A stretch of 64,000 bases of DNA. It comes from Icerya purchasi (taxonomy: Eukaryota; Arthropoda; Insecta; Hemiptera; Monophlebidae). The DNA lies in contig CM077116.1 in assembly GCA_039619475.1 (NCBI GenBank), positions 369,486,294 to 369,550,293 of the forward strand. The letters run 5' to 3'. Below, piece by piece: positions 25,430 to 37,195 of this stretch. Both the position numbers and the translations under genes were made by a program. The notes beneath the pieces were generated by a model. The model had not been told where the DNA came from. It did no database searches and saw nothing but the letters and a program-made list of their open reading frames with translations. Within the stretch, counting starts at the first letter, position 1, and every line of letters begins with the position of its first letter.

Positions 25430-25602
25430 TTAATGTGTTCTTTAAAAACAGTTTTTAACTCCTTTTCACTCCTTAAAGTTGGGGTTTTCAAAAATGCTTT
25501 CTAATTTCATACCTTCGGTGATGACGTAACCAATTGAAAACGATTTTTCTATAAGAATTTTTGACAAGGGGCACAAACCCTTGCGAGGCCAAAATGGCCG
25601 AG

Positions 25603-25658
<56 letters not shown>
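25430..25658 (+). repeat. (TA)n-terminated dispersed repeat, copy 1
   Basis: It shares with 37060-37190 the block GTAACCAATTGAAAACGATT (about 25528-25547). It shares with the copies at 37.2 and 38.3 kb the ending CCCTTGCGA-GCCAAAATGGCCGAGTTT, which is followed at once by a (TA)n tract (25608-25658). Confidence 0.65.
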
Positions 25659-25660
<2 letters not shown>

Positions 25661-27239
25661 GATCTACTTACTGCTAGCTTTGCTCAATGTCTTTAAGAAG
25701 GCTGTTCCCCTTGCCCACTTCTATTGCAACCCGCATCATTGTTAATTGTTAATATTAAATGATTATACTTTTGTACACTTAAAAGTAGTTCTTCTGTAAA
25801 TTGTAATTCATAATAAATTATTTGTCTATAAAGCCATATTCTTTGTGATGTTTGATGCTTTTAAATACTCAATTTTTAATTAATCTGATTATGGTAATGC
25901 AATCATTGCACAATTTGATTCGTGTAATTTTCAATTTGCATAGTTAAGATACGGTGCGAAAGAAGTGAAGAGGAATTTTCAAAGTTCGAAAGTTGTAATT
26001 TTTAGTTACTTCAGGTTATCTGACTGATATTGAAATAATTATCCAACTTTTTAAATAAAACACAGAAACGAAAAAAATGAAAACATTAAATAGTTGTTTA
26101 ATTTTTTTTTTTTAAAATAATAAATGATTTTCGCAATTAATTATCCATTCTGTGATTGATTTGAAAATTAGCAAATTATTGCAATATTGATCAAAAATAA
26201 GTTAAAAATTGAGAATTTGAGAGCATCAACATGAGAAAAAATTTGTTTAATAGAAGAATCTATTATCTGTTCAGGTTTAAACTATTTTAATTTTGAAACT
26301 GTTGATAACCAACGAATGTAGTTAGAACTGCGTTCGCAGGCCACTAGTGTACTTATAAAGTTGCAAGATGAAAAATAGACAAAAAGTACCGTAATGTAAA
26401 GGTGATTTTTTCTTTTGTTTTTAATCAACGTATTCTCGTTATTACAATATAGGGAAACTATGAAACCCCCAACAAAATTTTAAAAAACTCAAGGCCCAAA
26501 TTTTGAAAAATATATATATATATCAAACTGTAAAATAAAGAACTTGAAAAAATTCCACAGCCCATTTTACGGTAAACGGAGTGTTAATTTTTTTTCTTCT
26601 AACCAAGTATTTTCGAAGGATAGATACGAAACCGCAAAATGACAGAACGCATCTGATTGAAAGATTAAAAATTAGAAAAATGTCTACGGCCAAAGAATTT
26701 ATTTTTACGAAATTTACAAAATTTTAATATTCAAGATTTTGAAGAATATGCACATCAATTTTGCAAAAAAAAAATATCAAAGAAAAGTTGTTTGGAGTGC
26801 TGTTTTTTTCCTTTTAATTGACGTATTTTTCTCATTAGAATATACAAAAAATACAAAGACAGCGATGAACGCGAAAGACTTAAAATATGATTAAGTCTCG
26901 TAATATTTCTATCAATTAGATAATTTTGTTGGTAATTTTTAATTGGTTTATATTAAGAAGAAACAAGAATTGGATTTTATTTAATTTCTGTCTATGTTTC
27001 AATGATTTGACGGATGAGTTCCGTTCCTGAATCGGCTTCTAATGCTCGGAGTTTATCGACACTCTGGATATTGTGTATTTTAAAAAGCGTAATATATATG
27101 AATGCCGATGTTTTTTTTGTTGGGGGGAGGGGGATCGTTATCCCCCAGGGACCTTTACCTAGAAACAATTACAAAGGTAAATTAATCAGTTATATTTTGA
27201 TACGGCCAGATATTGTTAGTAGGAAGAAACAAGCAATAG
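25659..27239. other. AT-rich non-coding stretch, weak tandem pattern
   Basis: No gene. Between about 26390 and 26880 three diverged segments recur roughly every 180-210 bases. Each has a T-run, a CAACGTATT/CCAAGTATT/TGACGTATT core (near 26424, 26605 and 26816) and an ATATA- or GATA-containing tail. They may be remnants of a decayed tandem repeat. Confidence 0.4.
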
Positions 27240-28790
27240 CAACGAGGTATGGAGAAGGAAAAGACAGGATATAGGAGGCACAATACGGAGCAGGAAAATC
27301 AATTGGCAGAAAATTGGAATAAAAATCCGAACAGCCGATTGAAAGAAATCAACACTTAATAAAAACATGATCAGTATCGCAAACATGTTTTTCGTTTGGT
27401 TGGAAAGGACAATATGGAGAGGAAATCAACGAAAAACGAAAACGAGAGGAGGGCAATAGAGAATGGTTAAAGCGCAGACGAATAATGGATGCAACAATAG
27501 AACGACGAAGTGAAGGAAACAGAGAGCACCACGGTTTGGCAGGAAGACTAGGTTGAACAGACGGATAGATAGTGGCTGGAAATCCAGAGCAAATTAATTT
27601 GAACGGAATGGAGGGAAGAAATAACGTCGATAAATGAGCGTTTACGGAGAATAATAAAATCTCAGGAATGATCAGGTAGAACAGATGGCCTGAAAGGTGC
27701 ACATGGAAAGTGATATAATTAAGAATTTAGAAAAAAGGTGGTTGAAGGAAATGAAAATAATTGAACGTAGGATAAACATTAATTTATGAATATGGAACAT
27801 AAAGGAGGCAGACGAAAAAATTCTAAAAAAACGGAATCTGGGAGAATAAAAGAGGCACCAGCACCAGCCGACTTCCAAATACGGTTACATAAGATGGAAA
27901 TTGAGAATTGATAGCACTGCGAAATTCCTATGTCTAATTAGGGCCTGTGGAAGAAATTTGGAAAGCGTTTATTTTAGGAGAATGGCAGGATTCGGCGAAA
28001 TTAAAAGAGAAATGGAGGAGATTGCCAAAGGAAATTGTGTAAGAGAAAAAAGAACTAAGCCGAAGAGAAATGAGAGATAAAGTAGAGGTTTACACCTAGG
28101 TGCGATACGCCGATTCGTAGAAATAGAAAAGTAGGAATGGATAAGAGTAGAAGTCGTGAGTGGAAGTCGGTTAACAAGAAAACGATATCCCAAATAGGAT
28201 CTGCGAACAGAAAGAGGTGGTGTATCAGATTCAGCAAAAAACTTTTATAATTGAAGAGGATTTAAGAGCACTAAAAGGCGTAGGCAAGAATTTTGGATTA
28301 CATTTAATTTAGAGAGTCCGAACTTAGAGGGGCACAATCATAGAGAAATGTGAACAGTAATAAAATTTGGAACGGATGATGGATCTGTAAAGAGAAATAA
28401 GGATATAGGGATTACCACCTTATTTGGTTGGAGATAGGGCTTTCAGCAGGTCTAACTTTTTAATTACAGAAGAGGAAAGATATTTGATGTGTTCGGAGAA
28501 AGATAACCGATTGTCAATGAAGATACCAAGGTAACAAAAACAGTTAACACGAGAGAGAGAGAGAGAGAGAGAGGGAAAGAGAAATTTTCTAGGAATAGAT
28601 AGACAGAAGCAGAATTATAAAGTCGTAGAGTAAGCACGACATAACGAGATTTAGTAGAATAAATAGAAAGGTTACTTGAGGAAAGGGATCATGCGATGGG
28701 GTGAGAAGTAGGATGTCATCAGCAAAGAATACAGAAGAAGAATTTAGAGGAAGAGAAGTCGTACTGGAAAATTAAGCCGTTCCCATCGCT
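27240..28790 (-). pseudogene. I-group LINE, RT palm to 3' end
   Basis: Read on the minus strand it starts in the RT palm with the catalytic FADD box (bases 28711-28727). Next comes the thumb with LGIFIDNRLSF (28508-28530), then RNase H (27672-27878, with VGAGAS-like and SDS-like segments in alternating frames), and the C-terminal RLRFNHSLLPS and CDTDHVF block at about 27349-27500. Many frameshifts and stops. A (GA)n tract at 28551-28573 is embedded in the palm-thumb interval. The endonuclease and RT fingers are absent, as expected for a 5'-truncated insertion. The 3' region (27240-27330) aligns by eye with 54300-54390. Confidence 0.8.
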
Positions 28791-29433
28791 ATTTATAATA
28801 ATTTTTATCCGTCTATTTAGAAATTACGCAGCCGAGAGGTTATGTTTATTTCGACTACTCTTTTGAAGCAAAATAGTTAACCAACGATGTAGCCGATTTT
28901 CACAAAAAAATATAAATGGAAATAAGAGATGTGTATGACGACGTTAATCGGTACTTCTCGTTACACTGAGAAGCCTGTTTGTATAACATTTTTTTCTCTT
29001 CTTTAATTAGGTCATAATTTTGAAAAAAAATCACTTTCATCTCTTTTCCGCATTTTCGTATTCAAAGTTGTTCAGATGTACATATCCGTTTCGTTTAAAT
29101 GTGAAATATATCGTTTCTGATAAGTTTTATGTTCGCGGTTTTCGATAGTTTAAAAGCCCATCATGTTTGGTAAATCATCATTATCTGGCCAACCACATTC
29201 GGTTGGTGGGCAACCTATTTGTACATTTTACGAAGGCTAATCAAAGTTTTTTTTTTTTTTTAGCTTTTTTTTGGGGCTTGGCCGACTAAGGGCAGCTACC
29301 TAGGACAATTTCCACTAGATTAGAGATTAAATTTTGATCCGGTCAGAGATCGATGACAGGAAAGAGACAAGAATAGGAACCAGGTAAGTTCCGGTACTCT
29401 TTTTCTCAGGGGGGTGTCGCACTCAGAGTTTGA
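28791..29433. other. Non-coding stretch with a minus-strand poly-A retroposon end
   Basis: No gene. A T-run at about 29246-29261 followed by AGCTTTTTTTTGGGGCTTGGCCGACT is similar to 61878-61930. On the minus strand both read as a unique sequence ending in CAAGCCC and a poly-A tail, so this is probably the 3' end of a short retroposon. Confidence 0.4.
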
Positions 29434-30175
29434 CAGAATAAAATGCAGGGTTGTCTAATAAGTCTATAAACATTTCGAAAAGATAACGGCAAGTATTGTA
29501 GCGTGATGCAAGCGTTTCAAGCCCGCGTGAGTACCATTCTGCCGACAAATTTGTTAGAACTGCAACCTGCACTTTTTTTGTTATTGTGTGCCGCTTACCG
29601 TCAATTTCGCTATTTAAATAGTGGAAAAGGTAAAAATCCGATGGCGCTTAATCGGTTGAATATGTAGGCTGTCCTGATTCCCAGCAGTACTGTGAGCATT
29701 GACGTAAATAAAGATGATCTTTTTTGATAGTTTTTTTTTTTTTCTTTGTTTTGAATGACCCTTCGAAGGGTTTTTAAGTGATGCGAAATTTCAACAAACT
29801 CCTTTTTTTTCTCGTAAACGACCTTGAATTTCAACGATCGAAAATCTCCGATCTTTACTGAGCAATGCACGAACTTTGTTCACGTTACTATCGTTGATAC
29901 ATCAGCTGGTCGACCGGACCGCAATAAATCATGCAGTTTCTCCCTGCCATCAGCGAATTGTTTCATCAGTCTTCTAATCATTTCAACACTCATCACCATA
30001 AACATATGTAATTTCTTGATAGATTTTGACGGCAGTTTTGAGTACAAAAAACACGCGGCGTGACATCGTAGAGGCACTTCCATCTTTATTACACTGGCAT
30101 TCGTGTTGTATGTACATTATCTTTATGACGTTTTTATAGTCTTATTAGACACACACAACCTTGCATTTTATTCTG
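29434..30175 (-). mobile_element. Mariner-family transposon, internally deleted (742 bp)
   Basis: TIRs: the left end from 29434 and the reverse complement of the right end finishing at 30175 share CAGAATAAAATGCA, then GGTTG, TCTAATAAG and CTATAAA, with a 4-base insertion in the right copy. TA flanks the right end (30176-30177); the left flank reads GA. On the minus strand the transposase N-terminus shows the helix-turn-helix wording FADGREKLHD--RSGRP (about 29885-29960), then a VRALLSKDRR block in another frame. Near 29620-29675 the C-terminal DDE/D region reads PTYSTD-APSDFYLF, and near 29540-29600 a final VQVAVLTNL-AEWYSRG block. The central catalytic part is missing: typical mariners are about 1.3 kb. 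Frames are broken, so it makes no functional transposase. Confidence 0.85.
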
Positions 30176-30498
30176 TAAAAATCTGAATATACTACAGTGC
30201 CCCCCCCCCCCCCCGACTGAGATAAAGAGTTGCCGGAACTTAAACTTTTTGACTGACTTTCGCAGCTGTACAGATATAGATTGTGTACTTTATATGCAGT
30301 ATGAATGTGTAGAGACGCAAGACTACACTTGCAGTTAGTATTGTGATTATTTGATTCATCGATATACGAATGCAGTCCTCCGCGTCTGTCTGCGTGTACT
30401 GACCTAGCGTGCATATGATGTTGTACAGGGTGGTTGTGGTTGCCTTCCACGTGATTATTAGCGAGTATTTTAATTTAATTTTTTTCACAATAAATTCT
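30176..30498. other. Non-coding spacer with poly-C tract
   Basis: A run of about 16 cytosines lies at 30198-30213. No coding potential recognised. Confidence 0.5.
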
Positions 30499-30573
30499 GT
30501 CGTTGCTTGGGATCAAAACCGAGACTTCCGTAACGGAAGCCGAGCGCTTTAGCAACTAGGTTATCGCGACGAC
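30499..30573 (-). ncRNA. tRNA-like segment (SINE head or tRNA pseudogene)
   Basis: Read on the minus strand, 75 nt begin GTCGTCG and end CAACGAC, pairing at 6 of 7 acceptor-like positions. An A-box-like TAACCTAGTTGCTAAAGC and a B-box-like GGTTTTGATCCC are correctly spaced. The middle forms a CTTCC/GGAAG stem. The B box deviates from GGTTCGANNCC, and the D and T stems are imperfect, so it is unlikely to be a working tRNA gene. A tRNA-derived SINE or an old tRNA pseudogene is the best reading. Confidence 0.4.
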
Positions 30574-30819
30574 CATGTTTGGTGTGTGACTATTGTAAAT
30601 CACTTAGTCACGTGATAACCGTTGTAACTTTAATTTCCGCATTTACTAAATTTCATTTTAATTAACTTCTTTTTCGTATAAACCCGTGTTCTCACATTTA
30701 TTGCCTGTTCATTACGTACAAATGTATAGTGTAGTTTGTTGCAGGTTTTCATTGAAATTAGCGGCTTGCAAAACACTGGACTTCACGCTCAAAGCAGATA
30801 GCGATAACGGTACAAATGT
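30574..30819. other. Short AT-rich spacer
   Basis: Between the tRNA-like segment and the probable 3' tail of the minus-strand LINE. Nothing recognised. Confidence 0.4.
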
Positions 30820-31757
30820 TTATTTTTTATTTTGTATTTTTTTTTATTAATTCATGTGCGATACCTTAGTCCCCACCAAGTCATTTGACTTGTCGGCTGG
30901 TTCCCAAAATAAATACACACGAGTAAATTTGTTTAATAAGTTTAGATTACATGCTTAGTTTCTATAACTTATCATTATTCATCTATAACTACTTTATAAA
31001 TCATTTAAATATCTATTTTTCACAAATTACGCATATGTATATATATATAACATACACGCATATGTACACCTACATCTACAAATATGCACAATGACACGCA
31101 CACACACGTGCATCCACACACCTAAATGTTTTATATAGTTTGGTATTAAGCTCGTGTTTGTTATTATTCCCGATTTTCTAGCAGAATTTCCTTTAATTTA
31201 GTTTTACTTATTTTATTTTTGTTTTCTTTTATAATATTATTTATACCGGTATATTATTAAGTGTAACTTTGTTAAAACCAATTGTTGTAATTTGTCTTCA
31301 TGTTTATTAGCGTGTCTTCTATATTGATATTCGTATTGTCTAACGTTACGCAATCTGTAATTACATTTATTTCTTGCTATTACACACTGATTTCTTTTTC
31401 TATATATTTAATTAATATATTGTATTTAAGTATCATTTTTGGGCTAAGTATTAAATGTCTTTTCCTAATATTTGAAGAACTTATATTTGAAAGAGTTTCA
31501 TACTTTTTTCCTACACAGAGTTTCAAACATTTATCCTGTAAATAATTTAATTGCTTTAGTTTTGTAAGCCATAATACCACAGTACAAGTATGATTGACAT
31601 AATGTACTAAAAACCATTATTTTTGTTGATGTGTTTATAACGGAGTTCTTCATTTGATAAAGACTGGGTCGCGTTTTCCTCAATTTATTTACTACATTAT
31701 CTATATGTTCATTCCATCTAAACATGTTGTCCACTGTGACACCCAAATATTTATATA
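30820..31757 (-). pseudogene. Non-LTR retrotransposon 3' part (RT thumb to tail)
   Basis: Reads on the minus strand. The coding part begins abruptly at about 31757 within the RT with KYLGVTVDNMFRWNEHI, the conserved block after the catalytic YADD box. It runs through LYQMKN and FSTLCQSYLYCGI, shifts frame near 31560, and continues LNYLQDKCLKLC to a stop near 31380. The remaining part to about 30820 would be the 3' untranslated region. It ends on the minus strand in an A-rich sequence (about 30820-30850), although that boundary is a guess. No RNase H is visible. The clade is not certain; the wording is closer to CR1/L2-like elements than to Jockey or R1. Confidence 0.6.
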
Positions 31758-31993
31758 TTTATACACTTCCTCTTATTATCCATTTTATTGCTAATATAAG
31801 AAACAAAATTAAAATCAATATTAGTTACCATTGAAACGTAAATCTGAAGAAATAATTATGATTATTATCCCTTATTAAAGGGCATCAGATTTAAAATATT
31901 TCGACAAAATCGAACTCCTCCTACATTTCCTCCAGATCACTAACCTATTCCACTACATCTAACTCTTATCTTTGGGAATATTTTGCAACTGCA

Positions 31994-33948
31994 ATGGAAA
32001 ATGGCACTGACCTGAAGATCAGTTTAAAAACCAAGGACGACATCGAAGCAGCGGTAGATGATATAACGGACTTAATACAGACAACATGTAGAAGTTCTAC
32101 CACATATAAAACAGTACATAGTAACCAAAATAAATATGTTCCAGCGGAAATCAGGAAGTTAAAAAAAGCTACTCGGTCAGCAAGGAGAAGATGGCAACAG
32201 AACCGCTATCCGGCATTAAAAGCTACATACAACAATCTCCGTTACAAGCTAAGAGAAGAAATTAAGAGATATAAAGAAAAAACATACAGTATTTACTTGG
32301 AAACTCTAGATACACAGGATGGATCTTTATGGAAGGCAACCAAAAGAATACTGCGGCAATCTTCAGAGACTCACAACATTCGGACGCAAGACGGTAGTTG
32401 GGCTAGAACAGATAAACAGAAAGCAGACGCACTCGCTTCGTATTTAGAGGCTACGTTCATGCCTCACGGAAACATTGATTCAGAACATATTAACGTTATA
32501 CAACGTTATCTAGAGCAACCACTACAGCTTAGCCTTCCCACCAGGCCATTCTCTCCAAATGAGGTATACAAATGTCTCAAAAAAGCTCCTCTAAGGAAAT
32601 CTCCTGGACTCGATGGAGTAACGGGAGAAATTCTAATTCACCTGCCAAAAAAATCTGCCACTCTTCTCTGTTTTATATTTAATGCTATCCTACGAATAGG
32701 TCACTATCCGAAATCATGGAAAAAATCTAAAATAATTATGATACCAAAACCCTTGAAACCGTCGTCTCTCCTGTCATCCTATAGACCAATCAGTCTGCTA
32801 AATACTCTCTCAAAAGTTTTCGAGAAATTAATCCTACAAAGAATAATTCCGGTAATTGAAAATAAAAAATTGATACCAGTACATCAATTTGGTTTTCGAA
32901 CACATCATTCTACCATACAACAGTGCCATAGACTAGTGGATGCCATATCATCAGTGCTTGAAAAGGGAGAGGTATGCTCTGCGGTCTTTCTGGACGTCGC
33001 CCAGGCGTTTGACCGGGTTTGGCATACTGGGCTTTTATATAAACTCAAACAAATACTACCACCGGACTTATATTTATTTTTTCAGTCCTATCTATTAAAT
33101 AGGTCATTTATAGTAAATGTCAATGGTTCAATGTCTACGGAAGGTATATGGTATCGGCCTCTGTTCCGCAGGGTAGCCTCCTTGGCCCGATTCTATACTC
33201 CATCTACACGGCTGACCTTCCTGTATCAAATCAGACAATTCTGGCCACATTTGCTGATGATATAGCAATACTGTCCTCAGATACTAATTTTACATATGCG
33301 AATAATGCAGTTCAGGACCATTTAAACAGGATAATGATCTGGGCCAAAAAATGGGGAATTAAATTTAGTGAGGAAAAATGTCAGCACATAACCTTCACGA
33401 ACAGATACGTTACATGCCCTAAATTACAAATAAACAATGTAGAGCTCAAACAGGTAGACACAGTCAAGTATCTAGGTTTGTACCTTGACCGTCGCCTTAC
33501 GTGGCGCTTCCACGTTGCACAAATACGGAGAAAGCTAATCGCACATACTAAAAAGCTATCCTCGCTGATAGGCAATAAATCTAAATTAAGTATAAGGTTA
33601 AAAAGATCTATCTACTTGATGATTATAGCTCCGGTGTGGAGGTATGGCCTAGAACTATATGGAAATACAAGTAGAAGTAACCTTGCTCGTATTCAGAGTC
33701 AGCAGTCCATTATCCTCCGAGGGATTGCAGCAGCACCAAAATATGTTTCAAACCTAACTCTCCATCGAGATCTGCATGTTCCTTTTGTTAAATCAGTTCA
33801 TACTCAACAGTACAGCAAATTTTTTGAAAATCTAAATCTACATTCCAATCCTAAAGTTAGTAGCATGTTTATAAATACTCTTCCGGGTAATCCGAGAAGA
33901 AGGTTAAAGAGAAGGAAGTGGTGTCGTGACGCTCTTCCCATAACTTAA
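31994..33948 (+). pseudogene. Jockey-type ORF2: reverse transcriptase, single frameshift
   Basis: It would be the retrotransposon polymerase. Domain order: basic linker (31994 to about 32360), RT fingers with SPGLDGVTGEIL (about 32600-32640), YRPISLLN (about 32780), QFGFR (about 32886), catalytic FLDVAQAFDRVW (about 32989-33023), then VPQGSLLGP (about 33160-33190) and FADD (33250-33261). The thumb follows with VKYLGLYLDRRLTW, and the C-terminal block APKYVSNLTLHRDLHVPFV is a Jockey-clade signature. One frame change at about 33141-33150, just before VPQGS, splits the gene into two long open segments. The initial ATG at 31994 is an artefact of the 5' truncation. Apart from this, the frame is intact over about 650 codons, so this is a young copy. 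Confidence 0.88.
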
Positions 33949-34072
33949 GTGCATTTAGTTTTAAATACGTTAGCATCAGTTGACACGAAACTTTTATCAA
34001 GTATTTACTTCAGCGGACTCTGTTGTCCGACCAAACAGCAACGGTTACTATGGGGTCCAGGTCATCTGACCC

Positions 34073-34290
34073 AAATAAACATGACATGTATGGGTCACTC
34101 TTAACTTAGTGATTGCCATGGTGTTCGAGTTTTTATCAGATGTCATAAGAAGTAGACTTGCTACGTATGGATAACGTTCTACAATAAACTTGACATGTAT
34201 GGGTCACTCTTAACATAGTGATTGCCATGGTGTTCGAGTTTTTGGTCAGATATCATAAGAAGTAGACTTGCTACGTATGGATAACGTTCC
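34073..34290 (+). repeat. 109-bp tandem duplication in the LINE 3' untranslated region
   Basis: Two near-identical units, about 34073-34181 and 34182-34290, each starting AATAAAC-TGACATGTATGGG and ending ACGTATGGATAACGTTC. They differ at only a few positions. Confidence 0.9.
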
Positions 34291-34708
34291 ATAAGGCGAT
34301 TGCTGTGGTGCTCGCACTCTTGCACACTAAATGCGTGCCGAGCTTTTATGAAATACACTAAATAGCACTGTTATCAAGACGATTGTGCTCTAAATATTAC
34401 ATTGTACACGCTGCTGTACTAATCTCATGTTGTTTTCTCTTAAAATCCATCCCATTCGCTTTTTTGTATCCTAAGGGCCATATGGTCAAAATTGTGCTGT
34501 ACTGCTTATGTCGCTTTTCGTCCTTCTCTAGACTTTGTATCCCCTTTTTATAAGTTGTAGTGAACTATTATAAGCCAAACCCCTCACTGGAGGGCTTTGG
34601 ATTGGTCACATTTCTATCATCATAATACATATATTAAAATTAATATTGGCGCTGTTTGTGGTCCCTCGACTGGTACAGTGGAAAAAGAAAAAAAAAAAAA
34701 AAAAAGAA

Positions 34709-34978
34709 AACTCTTATCTTATCCGTGCCTCTGGCCTGGGCGGCAGTACACAGCACGTTAATTAAAGAAGAAGAAGAAGAAGAAGAAAGTTTATTTTTTT
34801 AATCGATGTGATAGTGTATCATTTTCTTCAAAAAAATAAACCCTACATAGGTACTTCAGCCCATTTTATTTTAAAAATTCATTCCACTGTTGACATGCCC
34901 AAAAAAAAATAAAAAATTCACGAATTAAAATAACTAAAAGTCAGAAAGGTTGGGCCGCCACAGTCACTTAATGTATAT

Positions 34979-35027
<49 letters not shown>

Positions 35028-36339
35028 TACGGCTATCTCTCGCTCATTCTTTTTTTTATCTTTCTCTCTGTCTCTGTCAGTGTGTGTGTGTGTGTACGGA
35101 ATATAATACAGAGACTAAACTTTGCTTCAGCAACAGCAGGGGTTCTTGCAGAAATCGTTAAAACATCATTAATCTTTTTTAAATACCTTTTTGTGGAAAT
35201 AAAACTGTATAAATAGGACAACACCCTACTAACGAAGCCTAAATTCTTAATAATTCACTAAACACATCTTTTCCTTATTTAACAAGTTGCGATAGTACTT
35301 TTACAAGGATGTAATCGTAGCGGCATTTTCGACGACTACAATGCGGATAAATTAGTAACTAAATCGTTTTATATTATTTAATAACTTAATCTAAGAAGTT
35401 AATAATAGAGAAATACGTAATCTTTTGCAGAGATTGTTATTATAATTAAGAATATTATAATTATTGATATCAATAGGTATTCAATTGCAATGGTGGTAGG
35501 TTTGAAGTAACATTAAATTAGATTACCACTTTAAATATTATTATTTATTTTGCAACTGAAATAAATAAAAGAATCATTAAAAAAAAAAAAAAATTTTTTT
35601 TATAATTTGAATCCGAGGGTAACCCTTCTATATTTATTAATACGAGTAATTTACTCATTTTTACCGTTTGATCGAGCAAAACACTTATGAAATAATTATA
35701 AATCCACTCGAATTGTGTCAAGTGTTAATGAAATAATTGTAAGATTAAGAAACACGTATTTAAAAAATACAACACTAAACATTAAACCGGCGCAACTGAA
35801 ATGTTCAAATGTTTGTTGTTAAAATACATAAGAAAAAATTAAACAAGGTTAGTTGAGTTTCATGCCCGATGATTTCGCACCTCGAATTAAAGATAAATAT
35901 AATTTTTAATGCATAACGTACGCTAAATTCAAAGCAAAGACATTCAATTTTAAATTCGTTATATCGTATATATTTTTTACCCAGCATTGCCATAAATAAA
36001 TATATTTATGAGCGTTTAAACAGTTTTACCACCGTTATTCTTCTTTGTCGGGACTTTTAACATACAAGAAGTTTCGAAGAGGGTAATCACTATACCATTT
36101 CGATATCTCCAAGTGTGATTTTTTCATTAAATTATAATCGAAAACATACAGCGGCTTTGTTTGTTTTTTTGTTATTTCACTTGTTCCACTACGTATATAC
36201 AAGAACACGTTTTTCTTCGCCTTGTTTTGTATCGAAGAATGAGTTTAATTAATTCTCTATCGATTAATTTCTTTTAATTTACGAAATTGTTTCACTTTTT
36301 AATGGTCTCACCTATTTTGAATGATTTTCTAAGTTGTTT
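34709..36339. other. Non-coding stretch
   Basis: A (GAA)n tract at about 34767-34788 follows a GC-rich segment and could be the tail of a very short RTE-type insertion. A (TA)n repeat lies at 34981-35024 and a (TG)n tract near 35080-35094. No gene recognised. Confidence 0.5.
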
Positions 36340-36540
36340 AAAACTCCATATTAAAACTTTTCGACGGGTGTTTTGCGATTTTTGCCTAGCGGAGTAATCA
36401 GTCGTTTTGAAGTTATACATTTTGCATTTTAATTGTGATTGATGTGAAAAATGTTGAAGTTTACAAGTTAAGTCGTTCCTGAGTTATAACAAATTTCAGC
36501 TGATATTTTTGTCGTTTTCGAACCATCATTAAGAATACGT
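36340..36540 (+). repeat. Dispersed repeat, copy A
   Basis: Aligns by eye with 42230-42450. Shared landmarks in order are TTTAAA-TCCATAT, a TTTT-C-TTTT-GCC-AG segment, GTAAT, TTAAT-TG-GATG, CGTTC-TGAGTTAT and ATATTTTTGT-GTTT-CGAACCAT. Non-coding; the class is unknown. Confidence 0.5.
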
Positions 36541-37059
36541 TATATGTGTACGGGGAATGCTAAATTTAAAATTGACTAAAAATGACTTGCATCATAGTCG
36601 TGTTACGATTTCAACTTTTTCGTTATCGTAACATAAAAATGATACGCTGCTGGACGGCGAAACTCGTTACATGTGGTCAGTTTTTGATTATTTCAAAAAT
36701 TGTCAAATATTTTAATATTTCAGTTGTGCAAATTTCAAGTTTAATGTTCACGGACATATTTTTTAAATATAACGTTTTTAATACTACTATTATCTTTTCT
36801 ACTTTTAATTTGATCACTTATGTTTACATTAATGACTATGTCATGCAAAGTCCCCGGGGTACCCTAATTTTTTGTCGCATGATTACGTCCCGTTGGTTTT
36901 TTTTGTTAAATGATAATATCCCATGATTTTATCTCGTTACTTTAAGTAAAATAACAAAATGATGATGTTCTACGATATTTGTTACTTTAAATAAAATAAC
37001 AAAAGTTGAAGGCTGTATTGCACAATTGCTAAGTATTCTTTTTTTTAAACAAAAGTCGG
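36541..37059. other. AT-rich spacer
   Basis: The 114-residue frame here (36582-36926) has no recognisable motif and biased AT-rich composition. I see no gene. Confidence 0.45.
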
Positions 37060-37157
37060 ATAAGATTAATGTAACCAATTGAAAACGATTTTTCTAAAAG
37101 TAGTTTATAAGAAATAAGATTGAAGGTCGCTTGCTCCCTTGCATAATCAAAGGGCAG

Positions 37158-37190
<33 letters not shown>
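37060..37190 (+). repeat. (TA)n-terminated dispersed repeat, copy 2
   Basis: Shares GTAACCAATTGAAAACGATT (about 37071-37090) with copy 1 at 25.5 kb and ends in a degraded AAAGGGCAGAGTTT, then (TA)n at 37162-37190. Confidence 0.55.
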
Positions 37191-37194
<4 letters not shown>

Positions 37195-37195
37195 T

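Larger units (their letters stand above)
31865..34708 (+). mobile_element. Jockey-type LINE, 5' truncated
   Basis: It contains only the last residues of the APE endonuclease (about 31865-31965, with DH and a PIPLHLTL tail and an in-frame stop). The full RT and C-terminal domain follow, then a long 3' untranslated region of about 730 bases and a poly-A tail (about 34685-34708). The 3' region contains a 109-bp tandem duplication. The break at the 5' end falls inside the endonuclease, as expected for a LINE copy that stopped reverse transcription early. It is oriented head to head with the minus-strand LINE fragment ending at 31757. Confidence 0.85.
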
